Shown piece by piece: positions 1-12,340 of a stretch of 64,000 bases of DNA. The stretch spans positions 496,001 through 560,000 of the forward strand of contig SAXG01000011.1 of NCBI GenBank assembly GCA_012932865.1. The letters are read 5' to 3'. A program made the position numbers and the translations under genes. Origin of the DNA: Amylostereum areolatum. Lineage: Eukaryota > Basidiomycota > Agaricomycetes > Russulales > Stereaceae. The first letter of the stretch is position 1. The number at the start of each line of letters is the position of its first letter. The notes below the pieces were generated by a model. That model was not told the DNA's origin. It saw nothing but the letters and a program-made list of their open reading frames with translations, and searched no databases.

Positions 1-1342
1 ATGGCCGACAGAAAGGATATAACCTGTATCGTCTTTCCGAGGCCCATGTCGTCGCCGAGAACCGTCCCACAATTGGTGATGTACCTGTCAAAAAAGAACT
101 TGACACCTTCTCGTTGATACTCGCGGAGATATTTGTTCAGAGAGGGCGGAACGCGGATGTTGTGGGTTGCATCAAGGACGTATGAGTCTTTCGCGTCGTG
201 AGCGGCGTCGAGGAGAACCGATCCGGATTTCAGCTGAATCCGCATGTGAGTTATAATCACACTAAATGGCATGAGGTGCGCACCATGTCGAAGTCGTCCA
301 TGTCGATGTCTGATTCGGGCTCTGTCTCTGAATCGTCGGCAGCTACGTCCACCGTGTCAGAAACGGGTTGAACGATATAGAATTCGACGTACAACTTCTT
401 CGAGCAGGTTGCTTCGCCGAAACGGGGTTAAAGCTCATATCTATATCACTTTCCGGTTCGGTCACGGAGTCCTCGTCGCCTTCACGATTCGGCTGCGCCT
501 GGGGCCTTAACGAGGGTTACTTGTCGTACAGGAAGCTCGAAGTCGACGTCGCTCTCAGGTTCTAGAACATGTTTAGTACATCCCTCTTATGATTTTGTAT
601 ACCACGCACCTGTAACACTGTCTTCGGCTGCTTGAGTTAGAGACGTTCGCTGTTTTCTCTCCCTTCTTCTGCAGGCGGGGGACTTGGTGGCTTTTTTGAC
701 TTCAACGGTATGGGGCTGCTTGAACGCTCGCCCTCGCTCATATCTTCGTCAGGGTTCCTCTTCCTCCTCTTCCTCTTCCTCGTCGTCCGCCTTCTCGTCG
801 TCCGACGTCTCAACGTCAAATTTTACTATCTCAGCTACAAAGGAATTGTAAGAACCATCTCGTGCGGACCCGAGCTTAGGTAGTCGGACGCACGGAAGTA
901 CTCCAATAAGGGGTTGTGGGACGGACACAGAACGCTTGCTTGTGATTTCTGTCGATTATAGTGTTTTAGTGTTAGTATGAGGTCAGAAGAAAGCAACCCC
1001 AACTTCGTCGCTTCGCGCCTCCGATGCCGTCGAGTACATCGCTTCGTCGCCCCCTCTTGGTGCCAGCTTGAGGTGCGCTTGCTTTACGCCCCCGCCCTTT
1101 CTTCGGCGTTTCTGGTACATATGCACCCGGTGTAAATTCTGGATCGTAGTCGGATTCTAACGACATGTCAACCGGTTGCCCTCGTTTCCAGACAATGCAG
1201 ACTTTACCCGGTACTGGGGCCGGAATGGAATGGAGAATTCCTGTAGATATAGGATATGGGTGCACGCGAAGCAAAAGTGAGAGAAAATAAACTCACTCTC
1301 TTTGTAGCGGAAGCCTTTGCTCAACGTAGTCTTCGTGTTCAT
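1..1342 (-). CDS. SNF2-family DNA-dependent ATPase, Rad26/ERCC6L2-like (N-terminal part, cut by window edge)
   Basis: Reading leftwards from the ATG at 1340-1342, a short first exon is followed by an intron (acceptor CTACAG near 1243) and a basic, probably disordered N-terminal region. An acidic Glu/Asp/Ser-rich stretch lies at about 680-820. The last exon in the window (245-1) encodes a region containing [13 protein letters not shown] and then the helicase motif I segment [16 protein letters not shown], which is diagnostic of SNF2 ATPases and closest in style to the Rad26/ERCC6L2 branch that remodels chromatin or clears stalled polymerase during DNA repair. The other helicase motifs lie beyond the left edge. 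The acidic stretch needs removal of one base near 751 to stay open. The gene diverges from the SWIB subunit gene. Family assignment is strong; the ERCC6L2-like subfamily is inference from the motif I surroundings. Confidence 0.82.
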
Positions 1343-1633
1343 GGTCGTGGTTATGGGGGACAGTGTGAACGTAAGCGCCCAAGCGCGTCGGAGACGCGAC
1401 GTGCGAAACGTCACATGATTTTCGCAATTCTCTATTGTGACATAATCATTGTGACGCAACAACCTTTGTTGACTCTTCAATTCGATCCCGCCAACTGCCC
1501 CGAGGTGCGTTTACTCTCTTGCCCCTGTGTCTTTTCGCAAATCAAACCAACGTCCCAAATGCGCAGAAAACCTCAAAGTACTCTACTCTGTGTATCCTTG
1601 GTCGGACACTGCTTGGTTTTCTAGCGACCCAAC
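1343..1633. promoter_or_regulatory. Divergent promoter between SNF2 ATPase and SWIB-subunit genes
   Basis: Only 291 bp separate the two start codons, so both promoters must lie here or overlap the 5' ends. I see CACATGATTT and two TGTGAC(A/G) words around 1411-1456 but no clear TATA box. Shared control of two chromatin-associated genes is inference from the spacing. Confidence 0.5.
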
Positions 1634-3204
1634 ATGAACGCTGCCACGATGAGCGCGATGCCGGAAGGACAGAAACCACCCAAGTGAGTTCATCTAGGTG
1701 CATATCCCCCACCAGTCTAATACGACTCTTCCAGGAAGCGAAAGCTTGTGGATCGTAATGTCCCGAATTCTGTCCTGTCAGACCCCGCGTATGCCGTTGA
1801 TTCCAAGATGTACCAAGAACTCCTTGACATGGAGAAAAAGCTGGACTGGACGGTGATGAGGAAGAAAGCAGAGGTTCAGGATGCGCTGGGGAAGCCTGCG
1901 ACGGTGTGTAGCTCTAAACTTTGTTACTCTCGCGCGCTCATATCTCAGGACAGACGACACGCACGCTGCGCATATTCCTATCTCACACTGTGTCGGAACA
2001 AATCTGGCAGACGGGCGACGCAGGGGTATCTGAGCCACCCAACTTCGAGACCGGGAAGGGTATTCCCTCATGGCAGCTGAGAATAGATGGCCGATTGCTC
2101 GAAGTACATTGCATCCACCGAACATTGATTTGTGCTTACAAGCTCCCCTCCCACAGCCGCCAAACCAACGTGTACGCGACAAGAACCCACCTCGGCCGTT
2201 CTCTAACTTGATCAAGTCCATGATTGTTGAACTTGAACGCGACCCTATGGCATATCCTGACGGTAACATCGTCGAGGTACGTTCTCGCTTGCAAACCATC
2301 CTTCACATCTAACCTCGTTCTATAGTGGCATCGCGGCGCCGCCCAGTCGAACCTCGATGGCTTCACGGTTCGTCGCACTGGAGACGCGCCCACGAAAGTG
2401 CGCGTCGTCCTGCATCTTAGCCAACAACCAGAACATTACAAGGTCCACCCTGACCTCGGATCTATCATCGGCTTACGAGAAGACAGCCGGGTCAATGTCA
2501 TTCAAGCCCTCTGGAATTATATCAAGCTCCAAGGCTTGCAGGACAAGGTGGATCGCAAACGCATCCATGCGGACGCTGCGTTGAAGCCGGTGCGTCTGAT
2601 AGTCGTTTCTCCTTTGCCAATGGTACGCTCAGTGCGTCTCTAGATCTTCAACTCCGAGACTCTCCCATTCCATCTTCTTCCCTGAACTGGTCAATCGCTA
2701 CTTGTCGCCTCCGGATCCCGTCGTCATTCATTATACTATCAATCCGACCATCCCGCCCCCAGAGAAACCTTCCGCGTGGGACGTGGAGGTCAGGGTTGAA
2801 GATCTCGCGCTGAAGGCTAAAATGAGCAGCGTGATAGTAGCCTCGTCGCGAGATGTAACGCGAGACTTGGTCAAGCTCGACGAAGATGTAAGTAACCTCT
2901 CGTTCATCCAAATCTTCCACCTTTGACGGCGGTCTAGATTGCCAGCCTCGTCCAGTCGATGCACTCCTCGATGCTCAAGCGCCAATTCCTGCAAGCGTTT
3001 GCGGACGATCCAGCGTCTTTCATCCAGACTTACCTGGAATCGCAGTCGCGCGACCTCGAGTCTATTTTGGGCAGCGGGCCCAGCGAGGGTGCGACGATTC
3101 GCAAGGAGGACCTCCAACGTAGTGAATACTTCCGAATGCCTTGGGTTGAGGAGGCTGTTGCTGTGTGGGATGGCATGCGTTTGGCGAGCAGGGGCATGCA
3201 GTAG
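1634..3204 (+). CDS. SNF12: SWI/SNF-RSC complex SWIB-domain subunit (Snf12/Rsc6/BAF60 family)
   Basis: The gene starts at ATG 1634 and ends at TAG 3202-3204, with about six short introns (for example 1684-1733, about 1900-1949, 2096-2156). After a short N-terminus comes a KKRKL nuclear-localisation-like cluster, then the BAF60 signature segment (ELLDMEKKLDWTVMRKK), a region with SEQIWQTG and FETGKGIPSWQLRIDGRLLE, a Trp-containing loop, and the SWIB core (LREDSRVNVIQALWNYIKLQ, then LQDKVDRKRI). The C-terminal helical part contains long regularly charged segments and ends in GMQ. This family is a core structural subunit of SWI/SNF and RSC nucleosome remodellers in the nucleus. All exons join without a frame problem. 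It diverges from the SNF2 ATPase gene. I cannot tell Snf12 from Rsc6 from sequence alone; basidiomycetes often have a single member. Confidence 0.93.
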
Positions 3205-3565
3205 TTCACTGTTGTTGTATTCTCAGTTTCCTGTATCATCTCCATACTTCAGTGCCAGCGCTCGGCGGTCAGCGCGGCAGCGCCCAGCTTGACAATTTCA
3301 ACATGTAACCGAGACCTCTGATCCAGCGACGTTGTCCTCGTAAGTAGATCTTCGTCGTCCGACTTGCCCGACCAGCCCGTTGTTCCCTTCCGGTCATAAG
3401 ACCGCGTCACATAAATCCACCAATCAGGGACGCGCCGGCAAGGGGGGGTGTAACTCCCCTTTACATAGTGAAACGATTATAGAATGGCTTGACTTTGCAA
3501 TTTGCCTTTCTCTCCACCCACCACCACCACTCACCATCAACGTTTCGCTCGTCTCACCTTTCTGA
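3205..3565. other. Intergenic, promoter of the BAR-SH3 gene
   Basis: Holds the 3' flank of the SWIB gene and the 5' flank of the next gene. A pyrimidine-rich stretch with CCACCACCACTCACC just before the ATG is typical of a fungal transcription start region. No gene seen. Confidence 0.4.
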
Positions 3566-6056
3566 ATGGCTAGCAAGAGGGTACGACCACCTGTCTTTTG
3601 TCTTCGTGTACTCCATCACTTACATGCCGTGACAGCTTGGACGACTCCGACAGGTCAGTACACTTCCCTTACGTGACTGTGCGGATTCCTGAACGCTGGC
3701 AACCATAACAGTGGGCGGGCGAGGTCATCTCTCTCAAAGACAAGAGCTCTGCCACCGAAGAGACCAAGGAGCTCGAGCAGGACATCGAGATCCGTAGAGA
3801 TGGTCTGCGTCGGTTCGTTGTACCCATTGTGCTTTGCCACCGTCTCCCTGACGTTGGGATCCACGCAGGCTACAGCTTACCGCCACCGAATTTCACCATA
3901 ACATTGCTAAGAAGAAGGTCTCCGAGGCGCTGGAGGAGGACGAGAAGTTCGCGCCGAGGGATGCCTTGGGCATCATTATGATCACGCATGGCGAGGAGTT
4001 CGGCGAGGAGTCGCCCTACGGTGCGTGGTCGTCATTCGTGCTTATGCTGTTCACTCCGCTGATTCGTAGATAGGCGCATCTCTGGCCAAGCTCGGGCAAG
4101 CACACTGCAAGATCGCGACGCTGCAAGCAGCTTTCGCCCTTACGTTGCAGAGCACATATCTCGTCTCTCTTGATCGTTGTGAGGAAGAAATCAAAGAGTA
4201 CGACGTGGAGCGCAAACAGCTGGAGACCCGCAGGTGCGTATCGCGGCATCTGCACTCGATGCGTCTGATGATGTGTCCAGGATCAACTACGATGCTGCCC
4301 TCGCACGGATGGAGAAGGCGACCAATAGCAAGAAGGATAAGGATCGGAAAGAAGCGGAGGATGAACTTGCGAAGGCGAAGACCCGATAGTACGTTGCCGA
4401 CCCCCCTTCTTTTCGTTGTGCTTCGACTGAGGCGACCCGGCAGCGAGGACGCGGTGGAAGACATCCGTGCGCGCGTTGTCGGCATTCAAGAAAACGAGAT
4501 CGACCAGCTTCGCGACCTCACCACATTGCTCGATGCGGAACTCAATTTCGCCCAGCAGTACGCGGAGATCCTCAAGGACGTCAAGGCCACCTGGTCATCA
4601 CAGTGAGTGCGCTCCTCGTGGCTGTTGATGTGTACTCATGGCGTTCTGCATTGTCAGGGCGGACATGAGTCGGCTGCACGCGCGTCGCCCTGTGGGACCC
4701 TTGCACGACTTCTCGCGGTCCGTTGACCACGAGACGCCACCTATCCGAAGCGCTTCTGTCCGCTCTCACAAGTCGAAGGGTAGCACAAGCTCATTCAAGA
4801 GGCACCCCCGTCCTGAGGATGAGTCTTCCGACGAGGATGAAGACGACGAAACAGACGATGACAGGTCAAGGAAGCCCTCGTCCCGTCGATCGTCGGTCTA
4901 CTCAAGCAAGAGCAAGGCCGGCTCCCGTCCACCCTCCCGCCCTGCCTCACGGACGAGCAGGAAGCGTTCCGACAGTACCGCCACCATTGGGGAGAACGAT
5001 AAGGAGAAGGAGAAGATGAAACACAAGAGCATTTCTGGGTGGACTTCGAGCTGGCGCGGGAAGAAAGACAAGAACCAGCTATTTTCCGCCCTGCAAGACG
5101 ATGAAAACCCCGAAGGAACATCAACGAACTCGAGCTCCTTGTCCTTCTCCATGCCATCGATGCCCTCCATCGGCATAGGCAAGTCTCGCTCCGTACGCAC
5201 CACCCCGAGCGCGTCACCCAGTATTCCTTCTCGCGGCCTCAACATGAAGAACCTGGACACGAGGAAGCACGTTCGCGCGCTGTACGACTTCTCCGGATCC
5301 TCCGACGAGCTATCGTTCCATGTTGGTGACCGTATCGTCGTCGTGAACGAGGTTTTGGATGACTGGTGGATGGGCGAGCTCAACGGACGTCAAGGCCTGT
5401 TTCCAACAACCCATACCGAGGTCGTCTCTCCTTCCTCATCGCCTACCAAGTTGCGTCCGGTGCTGCCACCGCGTCCCAACCTTGCTTCCACCGGTTCCTT
5501 CTCCGAATCTAGCAGCAAACAGACGCTGGTCGAAGACGATCATCTGCGTTCGGACGACGAGGCACATCCATTCGGCGACCACCAAGCGCGCAATCTCCGG
5601 AGCATATACTCCCCTATGTCCTCGCAATTCTCTTACGACACGGACAGCATCACCGATAGCATGCTGGAGGACGACCAAACGATCGAGCAGCACGCGCTCG
5701 TGCCGAAGAAAGGAGTAGACGATGATGAGTTTGGTCCGCCAGGGGATGTTGTCAAGTCCGTCCCTCCCCCGCCTCCACGCAGGCCTTCCGAATCTCGTAA
5801 AGCGCCGCCGCCGCCGCCGCCGCCGCGCAGGTCGCATACGTCCACGCCTTCCACAACGCATACACCTCTACTGGAGGCACCACCTCTCATCGGACCCTCG
5901 TTGAGCGACCAGCCTGCGATCCAGAGGCACGCGTCGCCGTTCAAGCGAGCGATGACCTTGCCGGACGGGGAGACCGGCGACTGTCAGGAGTTCCTGCAGA
6001 ACCCGTTCAAGGCCCGCGGCATGTGCTCCAACTGCTATAGGATGCATAATGTGTAG
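3566..6056 (+). CDS. BAR domain and SH3 domain protein (endophilin/Gvp36-like membrane-curvature protein)
   Basis: The start is a tiny first exon encoding MASKR at 3566, followed by seven introns; the last exon runs from about 4656 to the TAG at 6054-6056, giving roughly 700 residues. The first 240 residues are a helical, charged BAR domain (segments WAGEVISLKDKSSATEE, EALEEDEKFAPRDALGI, GQAHCKIATLQAAF, ENEIDQLRDLTTLLDAEL). A long Ser/Arg/Asp-rich linker follows. A single SH3 domain lies at about residues 440-500 with ALYDFSG, ELSFHVGDRI, DDWWMGELNGRQGLFP. After it come Pro-rich runs (including PPPPPPPP) that could bind SH3 domains, and a C-terminus with a CxxC pair (GMCSNCYRM). Members bend membranes in endocytosis or Golgi/vacuole traffic and link to actin. 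The reading frame is intact throughout. Domain calls are strong; the exact pathway is inference. Confidence 0.9.
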
Positions 6057-6730
6057 GCAGGGATTATGCTGGTCTGGGCGGCGTCCCCGTCCGGCCTTCG
6101 CGTGCTGGGTTCGCGTTTGGCTTAGATGCTTTGGATAACTTGCTTTGGATAACTTACTGGTTGTATACATATTACTAAGGACGATCATATACGACGTACA
6201 TACTATTCGCGGTGCTGGGCATATGAACGATGATAGGGCCCTGTCCGACGAAAGCGATTACGATGTCGACCAGGACACACCTACGCTACATCTGAGTTGG
6301 ATATATGCAGCGGGGCTATCGTAGACGTATGACAGAACGTGCATTTCCCGCAGAATAACCCTAGCTGGATCCATCTATGGTAGCTTTGGGACGATGTATC
6401 GCGTAAATTGGGACTTCATGGATACGAACTTGTTTGAGAGCTCCAGGGACATTCGAGGGGTAACCGGTAAGAGACTAACAACAACGGCTGGATCAGGCGA
6501 GGGAAGGAGCATGATACGCTAGCACAGGGATTTAACGTAAGGGATTATGGCGGAGAAAATACCGCATCTCAGGATTATCGCAGGAGATGCTACAACGGCA
6601 TTATTAAAAGAATGATGGTCATACATAAGAATTCGAACAAATGGCAAGTGAGGGTCCTTTATGCGCACGTCAGGATAAAGAATTATTTAACGTACGGAAA
6701 GGTGGACGCACCTGTGGATGGAATCATGGA
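6057..6730. other. Intergenic, converging 3' ends
   Basis: Between two convergent genes. The sequence is AT-richer than its neighbours and stop-rich in all frames. No gene, RNA or repeat recognised. Confidence 0.4.
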
Positions 6731-8128
6731 TCATGCACGAAACGAGGTGGACAGACCGGAATAGCTCAAGATGTCGACCGAGCCTTCCCATTCGGTATGT
6801 GACTCCAGGTTCTCGGTCGTCAGAAGTGGACTCCCGCCGTGACCTGAACCTCTATGGTCGCTCCGGCGGGCTCCCCCTCTGCCGTCGGTTTTAGCGCCTG
6901 GTTCTCGATCGAAGGCTACCCGGCTTGTAGCCAGCGCCCGCCACGAGGGCTGGCCTGAACGTCCATGGAGAGAATGCGCGATCTTCTCCGTTGTCAAAGC
7001 GAGAAAGGGCGTGAGTATGGTGGCAATCAGATGATCGGCCAGACCACATAGGAAGGTGTACGACTTGAGTAAGTCCAGCGGATTCCGTAGGTTGAATGTG
7101 GCTTTTGGGTAGGCAACCATTTCTTGCACATCACTCGTGGATGGGTGGTTCCGCATGCCGTAGACCCGTAAGATCCCATCGCTGAGAGTGAACCCAAAGT
7201 TCTGCACAGGATCTAAACCCATAGCCCTTTGTTGGTGGAGGGCGACGGAGAGATCGAAGAGGAGGTGGTTCGTGTTCGTGCCCGAGTCCGTCTCCCTGCA
7301 TTCTCCAGGGAAAAGCAACAACGAGAAGAAATCTTCCACATTATGTGGCTTGACCTGCCAAAACACATCCTGGATCTTGGGCGGAGGGTCCTGCAGCCTA
7401 TGCAGCGCCACCACCGCGGAGGTTGTTAGCTTGGAGTTTGCGCCAACTATGCTGAAGTCAAGCCTTGCTCTCGAGGGGAATGCAGGTGCAGATATCGGGA
7501 GGCAAATGTCCAGCTCGGCCCTGGTCTATCGTTGAAAACATGTCTTGAAGGACATGTATCATGGACCTACTTGACGGTGGCACTCCTCGTTTTGCGCCGG
7601 AAAGGAAGGGAAATAAGTTGAGAAATTGGAAGGCCCTGGGTGGCTTCATTGTCGAACTTTCCCGTCAAGCTCGTGAACTGATCGAAGGCAACAGCCAATA
7701 CAGGAAGGAAGCAGTGCTTGAGGTCCCATGGGTCGTCGTCGCGAGTAGGTGTACTAGCGGGTATTACCATCCGTATCTCCTGGATGAATGACTCCAGCAA
7801 AGGTGGTGTCTTGTGCTTCTCTAGCTGTCGAGAAGGTGAGGAGGAACACACGCAGACGGGAGGAAACTAGGAGCGTACATCCTCCTCGAGAATAAATTTA
7901 GGAAGTTTGAAATCTAGAAGATTGTCGATGAAAGCGTCGTCTGTGTTGACGATGCGAACGTAGGTCGTGCGGGTTCGCATCCATCCACGAATCCATCTTG
8001 GATTTGCTCCCAGCAATGCTAAAGTGAAGCGGTAGTAAGGTCCGTCCTGGTGCATATGTTGCAGATGTGACTAAACTCACACTCGAGGCGTAATCCGGCG
8101 CCCGCGATGATGCGGCTGAGACTGACAT
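6731..8128 (-). CDS. Unrecognised basidiomycete protein, possibly FunK1-kinase related
   Basis: I do not firmly recognise this gene. From ATG 8126-8128 four exons join cleanly: a first exon MSVSAASSRAPDYASS, a 44-bp intron, an exon with GPYYRFTLALLGANPRWIRG, a 54-bp intron (about 7834-7887), a third exon with DPWDLKHCFLPVLAVAFDQ, a 50-bp intron and a long last exon to TGA 6731-6733. The last exon includes PPKIQDVFWQVKPHN, QNFGFTLSDGILRVYGM and RNPLDLLKSYTFLCGLADHL. The pattern of a beta-rich segment followed by a Leu-rich helix recalls the region preceding the kinase domain in fungal FunK1 proteins, but no kinase catalytic motif is present, so that link is weak inference. The C-terminal 80 residues are Arg/Gly/Ser-rich and may include a mis-called intron. 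It faces the leucyl-tRNA synthetase gene tail-to-head on the same strand. Confidence 0.55.
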
Positions 8129-8524
8129 GTTCTCCCTTCGACAGGAGAGTAAGAAGAGCAGGATTTTTCTTCGATTGGAATGGAGATGGGACAAACGATG
8201 ACGGGCTGGTGGGGGTTCAAAGAAAGGTTTGAAAAGCACTGTGCCGTGACAAGCCGGTGCCACAACCCGCCACAACTTCTGCCGCCCCATACTTCATTGT
8301 CATACTGTAACTTATGGCCAGAAATAAGGAACCATATGCTCGCCATCTCACCACCTCAGGCATCCTTCGCCATACAGCACGGTCTGCCGATACGAAGAAG
8401 GACTTGTTCACAGCACTCTCAGCACTCTCACGAAAGCAATTATGATATCGATTAGGACAGCCAACACCGCACATCTACGTTATACCTCTCTACATGTAAA
8501 GCCCGATAAAGCTCTTCACGCCGC
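8129..8524. other. Intergenic between leucyl-tRNA synthetase 3' end and the unrecognised gene
   Basis: 396 bp with no supported gene. Contains the promoter of the leftward unrecognised gene (no clear TATA) and the 3' flank of the synthetase. A short direct repeat CAGCACTCT occurs at about 8412-8430. Confidence 0.4.
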
Positions 8525-11500
8525 TCACACGTTCCTAAACTCGAACGCGGGGCTGCCAGGCTCGGAGCTGTCGACGATCATCTTGCTGAAACCGGGCTCG
8601 GCCTTCGCGAGGGCCTCCTCGACGGAGAAGATCTCCGCATCGACGAGGTTCAGCGTGCGCTTGAGGTAAGGCAGCACCTCGCCGAGCACCGTCTGCTCCG
8701 AGAACGGCAGCTGTCGCTTGAACGCGGTCTCCGCGCCAAACTCAGCGATGCGTTTCTGTCGACGCGCCCAATCGTCAGCGAACTCGTACAGAAGAAAGCA
8801 GTAGAGAGAGCGTAAAGTACCTTGAACAGCTGCACGAACGGCATCGCGCGTTTGTCCTTGATCATGCCCTTCTGCGTCAGGAGTTCGCGGACCTTGACAT
8901 CGTCCACCTTGCCATGTTCGGGCGACCATCCCTGCTGGACAGCGTCCACGCACGCGTCCTGCCACTCCGGGAAATGCGTCGCGACGTAGACGCGGACGGC
9001 GCGAGGCTTCTTCGGGTCGAACGGCGGGGGGCCGCCCTTGGACTTGCCCATCTTCTTCAACAGGCTCAGCTCCGCGTCGCGGATCGTCTTGATCAGCCCG
9101 CGCATGTACACGCCCGCGTCGATCGTGGGGACGTCCACGGTGCGCGAGGGCTCGGGCCAGCGCGCGAACTGGATCGATTTCGGCTCCTTGAGGATGTCGG
9201 TCCAGATGTGCTCGGCGAAGTGCGGGGCGATGGGCGTGATGAGCAGAGCGGCGGTGCGAATCCAGTACTCGACCAGCTCGGCGTGCATCCCGATGTCGGC
9301 GGTGACTTCGCGGTACCAGTCACGGGAGATCTGCATTTCGTAGAAGCCGGACTTCATGGCGTCCTTATAGTTCGTCCTAGAGACAAAGGTAAGGACGGGA
9401 AAAGGCTTGGAGGACATCCAGGCTTACAGGTCGTAGCTGGCCTTGGTCAGGTTGATCAGGTTGTTGATCTCTTCCTCGAACACTTTGTCGTGGTATGAGT
9501 TGCGAGGTCCAGAACGGAGACCCTTGGGCTCCTTGATCATCTCCTGTTTTGTCGCACACAAAGTCAGTACATTGATGACTATGGGCAACGATCAACGACT
9601 GACCTCGCACCAGTTGACGAGGGTATGCACGCGCAAGATATTCGCGTTGGCAGACTTCTCGTCAAAGTTCGCGTCCTCGATACCGTCGCCAGCGTCCGCC
9701 AGCGCCAGCCGGGTCGCGTCCGCGCCGAACTTCTGCACGCCTTCACGGAGGGTGAGTGAGTTGCCGGTGCTCTTCGACATCTTCTTTCCGTTCAGCATCA
9801 GATGCCCGTTCGTGCGGACGCTCAGCGGCCACTTGTCCTCGGGGAAGATGGCGATGTGGTTGTAGAGCATGAAAGACAGATGGTTGTTGATCAGGTCCTT
9901 GCCGGAGGAGCGCACGTCCAAAGGGTAGAAATAGTCGAATGCGTGTTTCATTGCGTCGGCTTTCTCTTTTGGCAAGGGAGACGAGGCTGGGAACGGACCG
10001 CCGGTCATGATATATTCCCAGATCTCGTCGGTCATTTGTTCGGGAGAGATGTCCAACGACCCGCGGACGCTGCCATCGACAGAACCTGAGAGAAAACGTT
10101 AGATACAGCTACTTCAAAGTATTTGACTTGTGCGCACCGTGGAGCATGTGTGCGACAGTGTAATAGGCCATGTAGATGGTAGAATCGCTCAAACTTTCCA
10201 CGAGGAACTGAGGGTCCCACGGCAGCTTGGAGCCCAAGCCGTACGTGCGAGCACATGCCCACTGGTTCAGCCATGCGAGGGTGCCTTCGAAGGCGTTGCG
10301 TGTCTCGACGAAGTATGTGTTCATCTTCGCCAGCGCCCTATCACGCTCTTCAGCCCAGTCGTCAAAAAATAACCAAAACAAAACTCACCCTTCCGTCTGC
10401 GCCCTCCAGTTCTTCTCTCCGTAGTCCAAGTACCACTGGTCCATGAGCGCGACCACGCACTCGTCTGCACTCCTTGAGATGACCAAGCCTTCCGGCTCTG
10501 CGTACGCAAACGCAAGTCCCTTCTCGAGCAGGCTCGCCCGGACCTTGTTCTTCGCGTCCTGGACCGACTCGCCCTTGAACTCGCCAACAACCATGGTGCC
10601 AGTTATAGAAGCCTTCCTTGTACGCGATCTCCTTCGCCTCGGCCAGCTGGATCTTGTCCTTCTGCGAGTTGATCTTCAGCTTCTTCACCAGCGCGGGAGC
10701 GGTCATGTCGCCGTACGCAGGGGTTTTGAGGACCGCGACGGGCTCGAACGCAGGCCCAGGAAGGATCGATCTTGTAAAACTCAGCCTTCTTAGCGTAGGT
10801 CCATAAGCGTGGCGTAGTCGTCGGGCGAGTCTGATGGGACGGACTGTAACGACACCGGTACCCTATACACAGCGAATCAGGATTGATGTGTGAATAATCT
10901 GCGCGAATGCATACCTTGGTGGCAAGGACGTTGTCCATGGGCAGAACGTAGACCTCTGGGTAGACTGAGAGCGGTGCCTTGATCTTGGACCCCACGATCT
11001 GGGAACCATCCAGCTCCAAAAGCTGGTTCAGCTGGCCACGGACGTCGAAAATGCCTTGGAATGCCATGTTGCGCGCGGCACGGGGGGTACACACGTAGGC
11101 CTCCTTGTCGTTCGCCACAAAGACGCCGTACTTGATAGACGTGCCCACGAAGCAGTTTGTCTGGCCGTACCTGCATCGACGCGTCAACCTACGCATCCCA
11201 GGCGTCGCGCGTTCCCACTTACATGGTTTCGGGGCGCAGAGTGGCCGCCACCAAGAACACCTTCCGCCCACCAATCTTGCCCTCCAGAGCCGCCTTGGCC
11301 GACTCGCTCCAGTCTACGACCTCCATTTTGATTGCGGTGTACTCCTGCGGACCGACACCCTCGCCGTCTTGTCGATCGTGGTCCATGCAGGGCTGGCCGT
11401 CCTTGGGACTGTAGATGGTGTAGCGCTCGCCGAACTTGATCTTCCCGAGGGCGTGAAGCTTGTTGATTTGCCAGCGCACGAACGAGTCGAAATACGGGTT

Positions 11501-12340
11501 GGCCTCGGTCGTCATGAAAGAGCGGCGCCAGTCTATGCGATTCCCGAGGGAAAGATTGTCCACCTACGAATCATGCCCGTGAGATATAGGTCGTGAACGA
11601 AGGAGAACGAAGAGCGCTCACTTTTGCGATGGGAGGGAAGAATGTCAGCCAGTAGTAGGGGTCGGCGAACTTCTTGATCTCAGAGCGCGGGACGCCGATG
11701 GACTCCATAATTTGGAACTGGTAGGTGTGTCCTGTGGATTTTGCAGCAATCTTTCCCTTCTTCCCTTTGTCGGCGCGAGCAGAGGCAGCGGGGTCACCAG
11801 CGGTGGGGACGGGCTCCTCGGCTTGTGTGTCCGGCTCCTTGAAATTCTGGAAGTCCTCGCCGAACATCTCCATCTCGCGAATGATTCTGTCCGACGACGC
11901 CTAAACATCCGAATAAATACACGTCCTCCAACTAGCATACGAAAACGCACCTTGATGGGCATGCCGGTGACATGGAAGCCATGGGGGAACTAAGACACGT
12001 TTACCGAGCATACGCTGGTATCCGGCCGCGAACTCGATTTTGGAGATGGTGAATGCGTGTCCTAGATGCAGGGAGCCATTCATGTAGGGGAATGGGAAGG
12101 TCCCGAACCACTTGGGGAACTTTTCGCGAATTTGGGCGGGCGTGAGTCCCGCGGTCTCTTCCGGTGTGGGTGCTTCAACCTCAAAGACGCGCTCTCGTTC
12201 CCACTGTTCTTGGTACTTTTTCTCCAGAGCGGTCAGGAAATCCCTCTTCCCTGTCTATGTTCGACCCGATATATGGCTTCAGTACTCCGACGCGAAGAGG
12301 GGGAAGCACGCACCTGAGCCAGCTCAATAGTTTGCGCCAT
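8525..12340 (-). CDS. CDC60: Leucyl-tRNA synthetase, cytosolic
   Basis: The gene starts at ATG 12338-12340 (MAQTIELAQ, then an intron) and ends at TGA 8525-8527 (C-terminus [11 protein letters not shown]), about 1,090 residues over roughly ten exons. It charges tRNA-Leu in the cytosol. Visible class I landmarks are the HIGH-type motif in [17 protein letters not shown] near 12045-12090, the long editing/CP1 insertion ([35 protein letters not shown]), the segment [37 protein letters not shown], and the KMSKS loop in [11 protein letters not shown] near 9775. The archaeal/eukaryotic type C-terminal extension is present. The frame is broken at five places by one extra base each: near 11991, 10845, 10792, 10752 and 10601; removing them restores a continuous family-like sequence. 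Since the enzyme is essential and normally single-copy in the cytosol, these are probably sequence errors. It diverges from the next gene. Confidence 0.95.
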
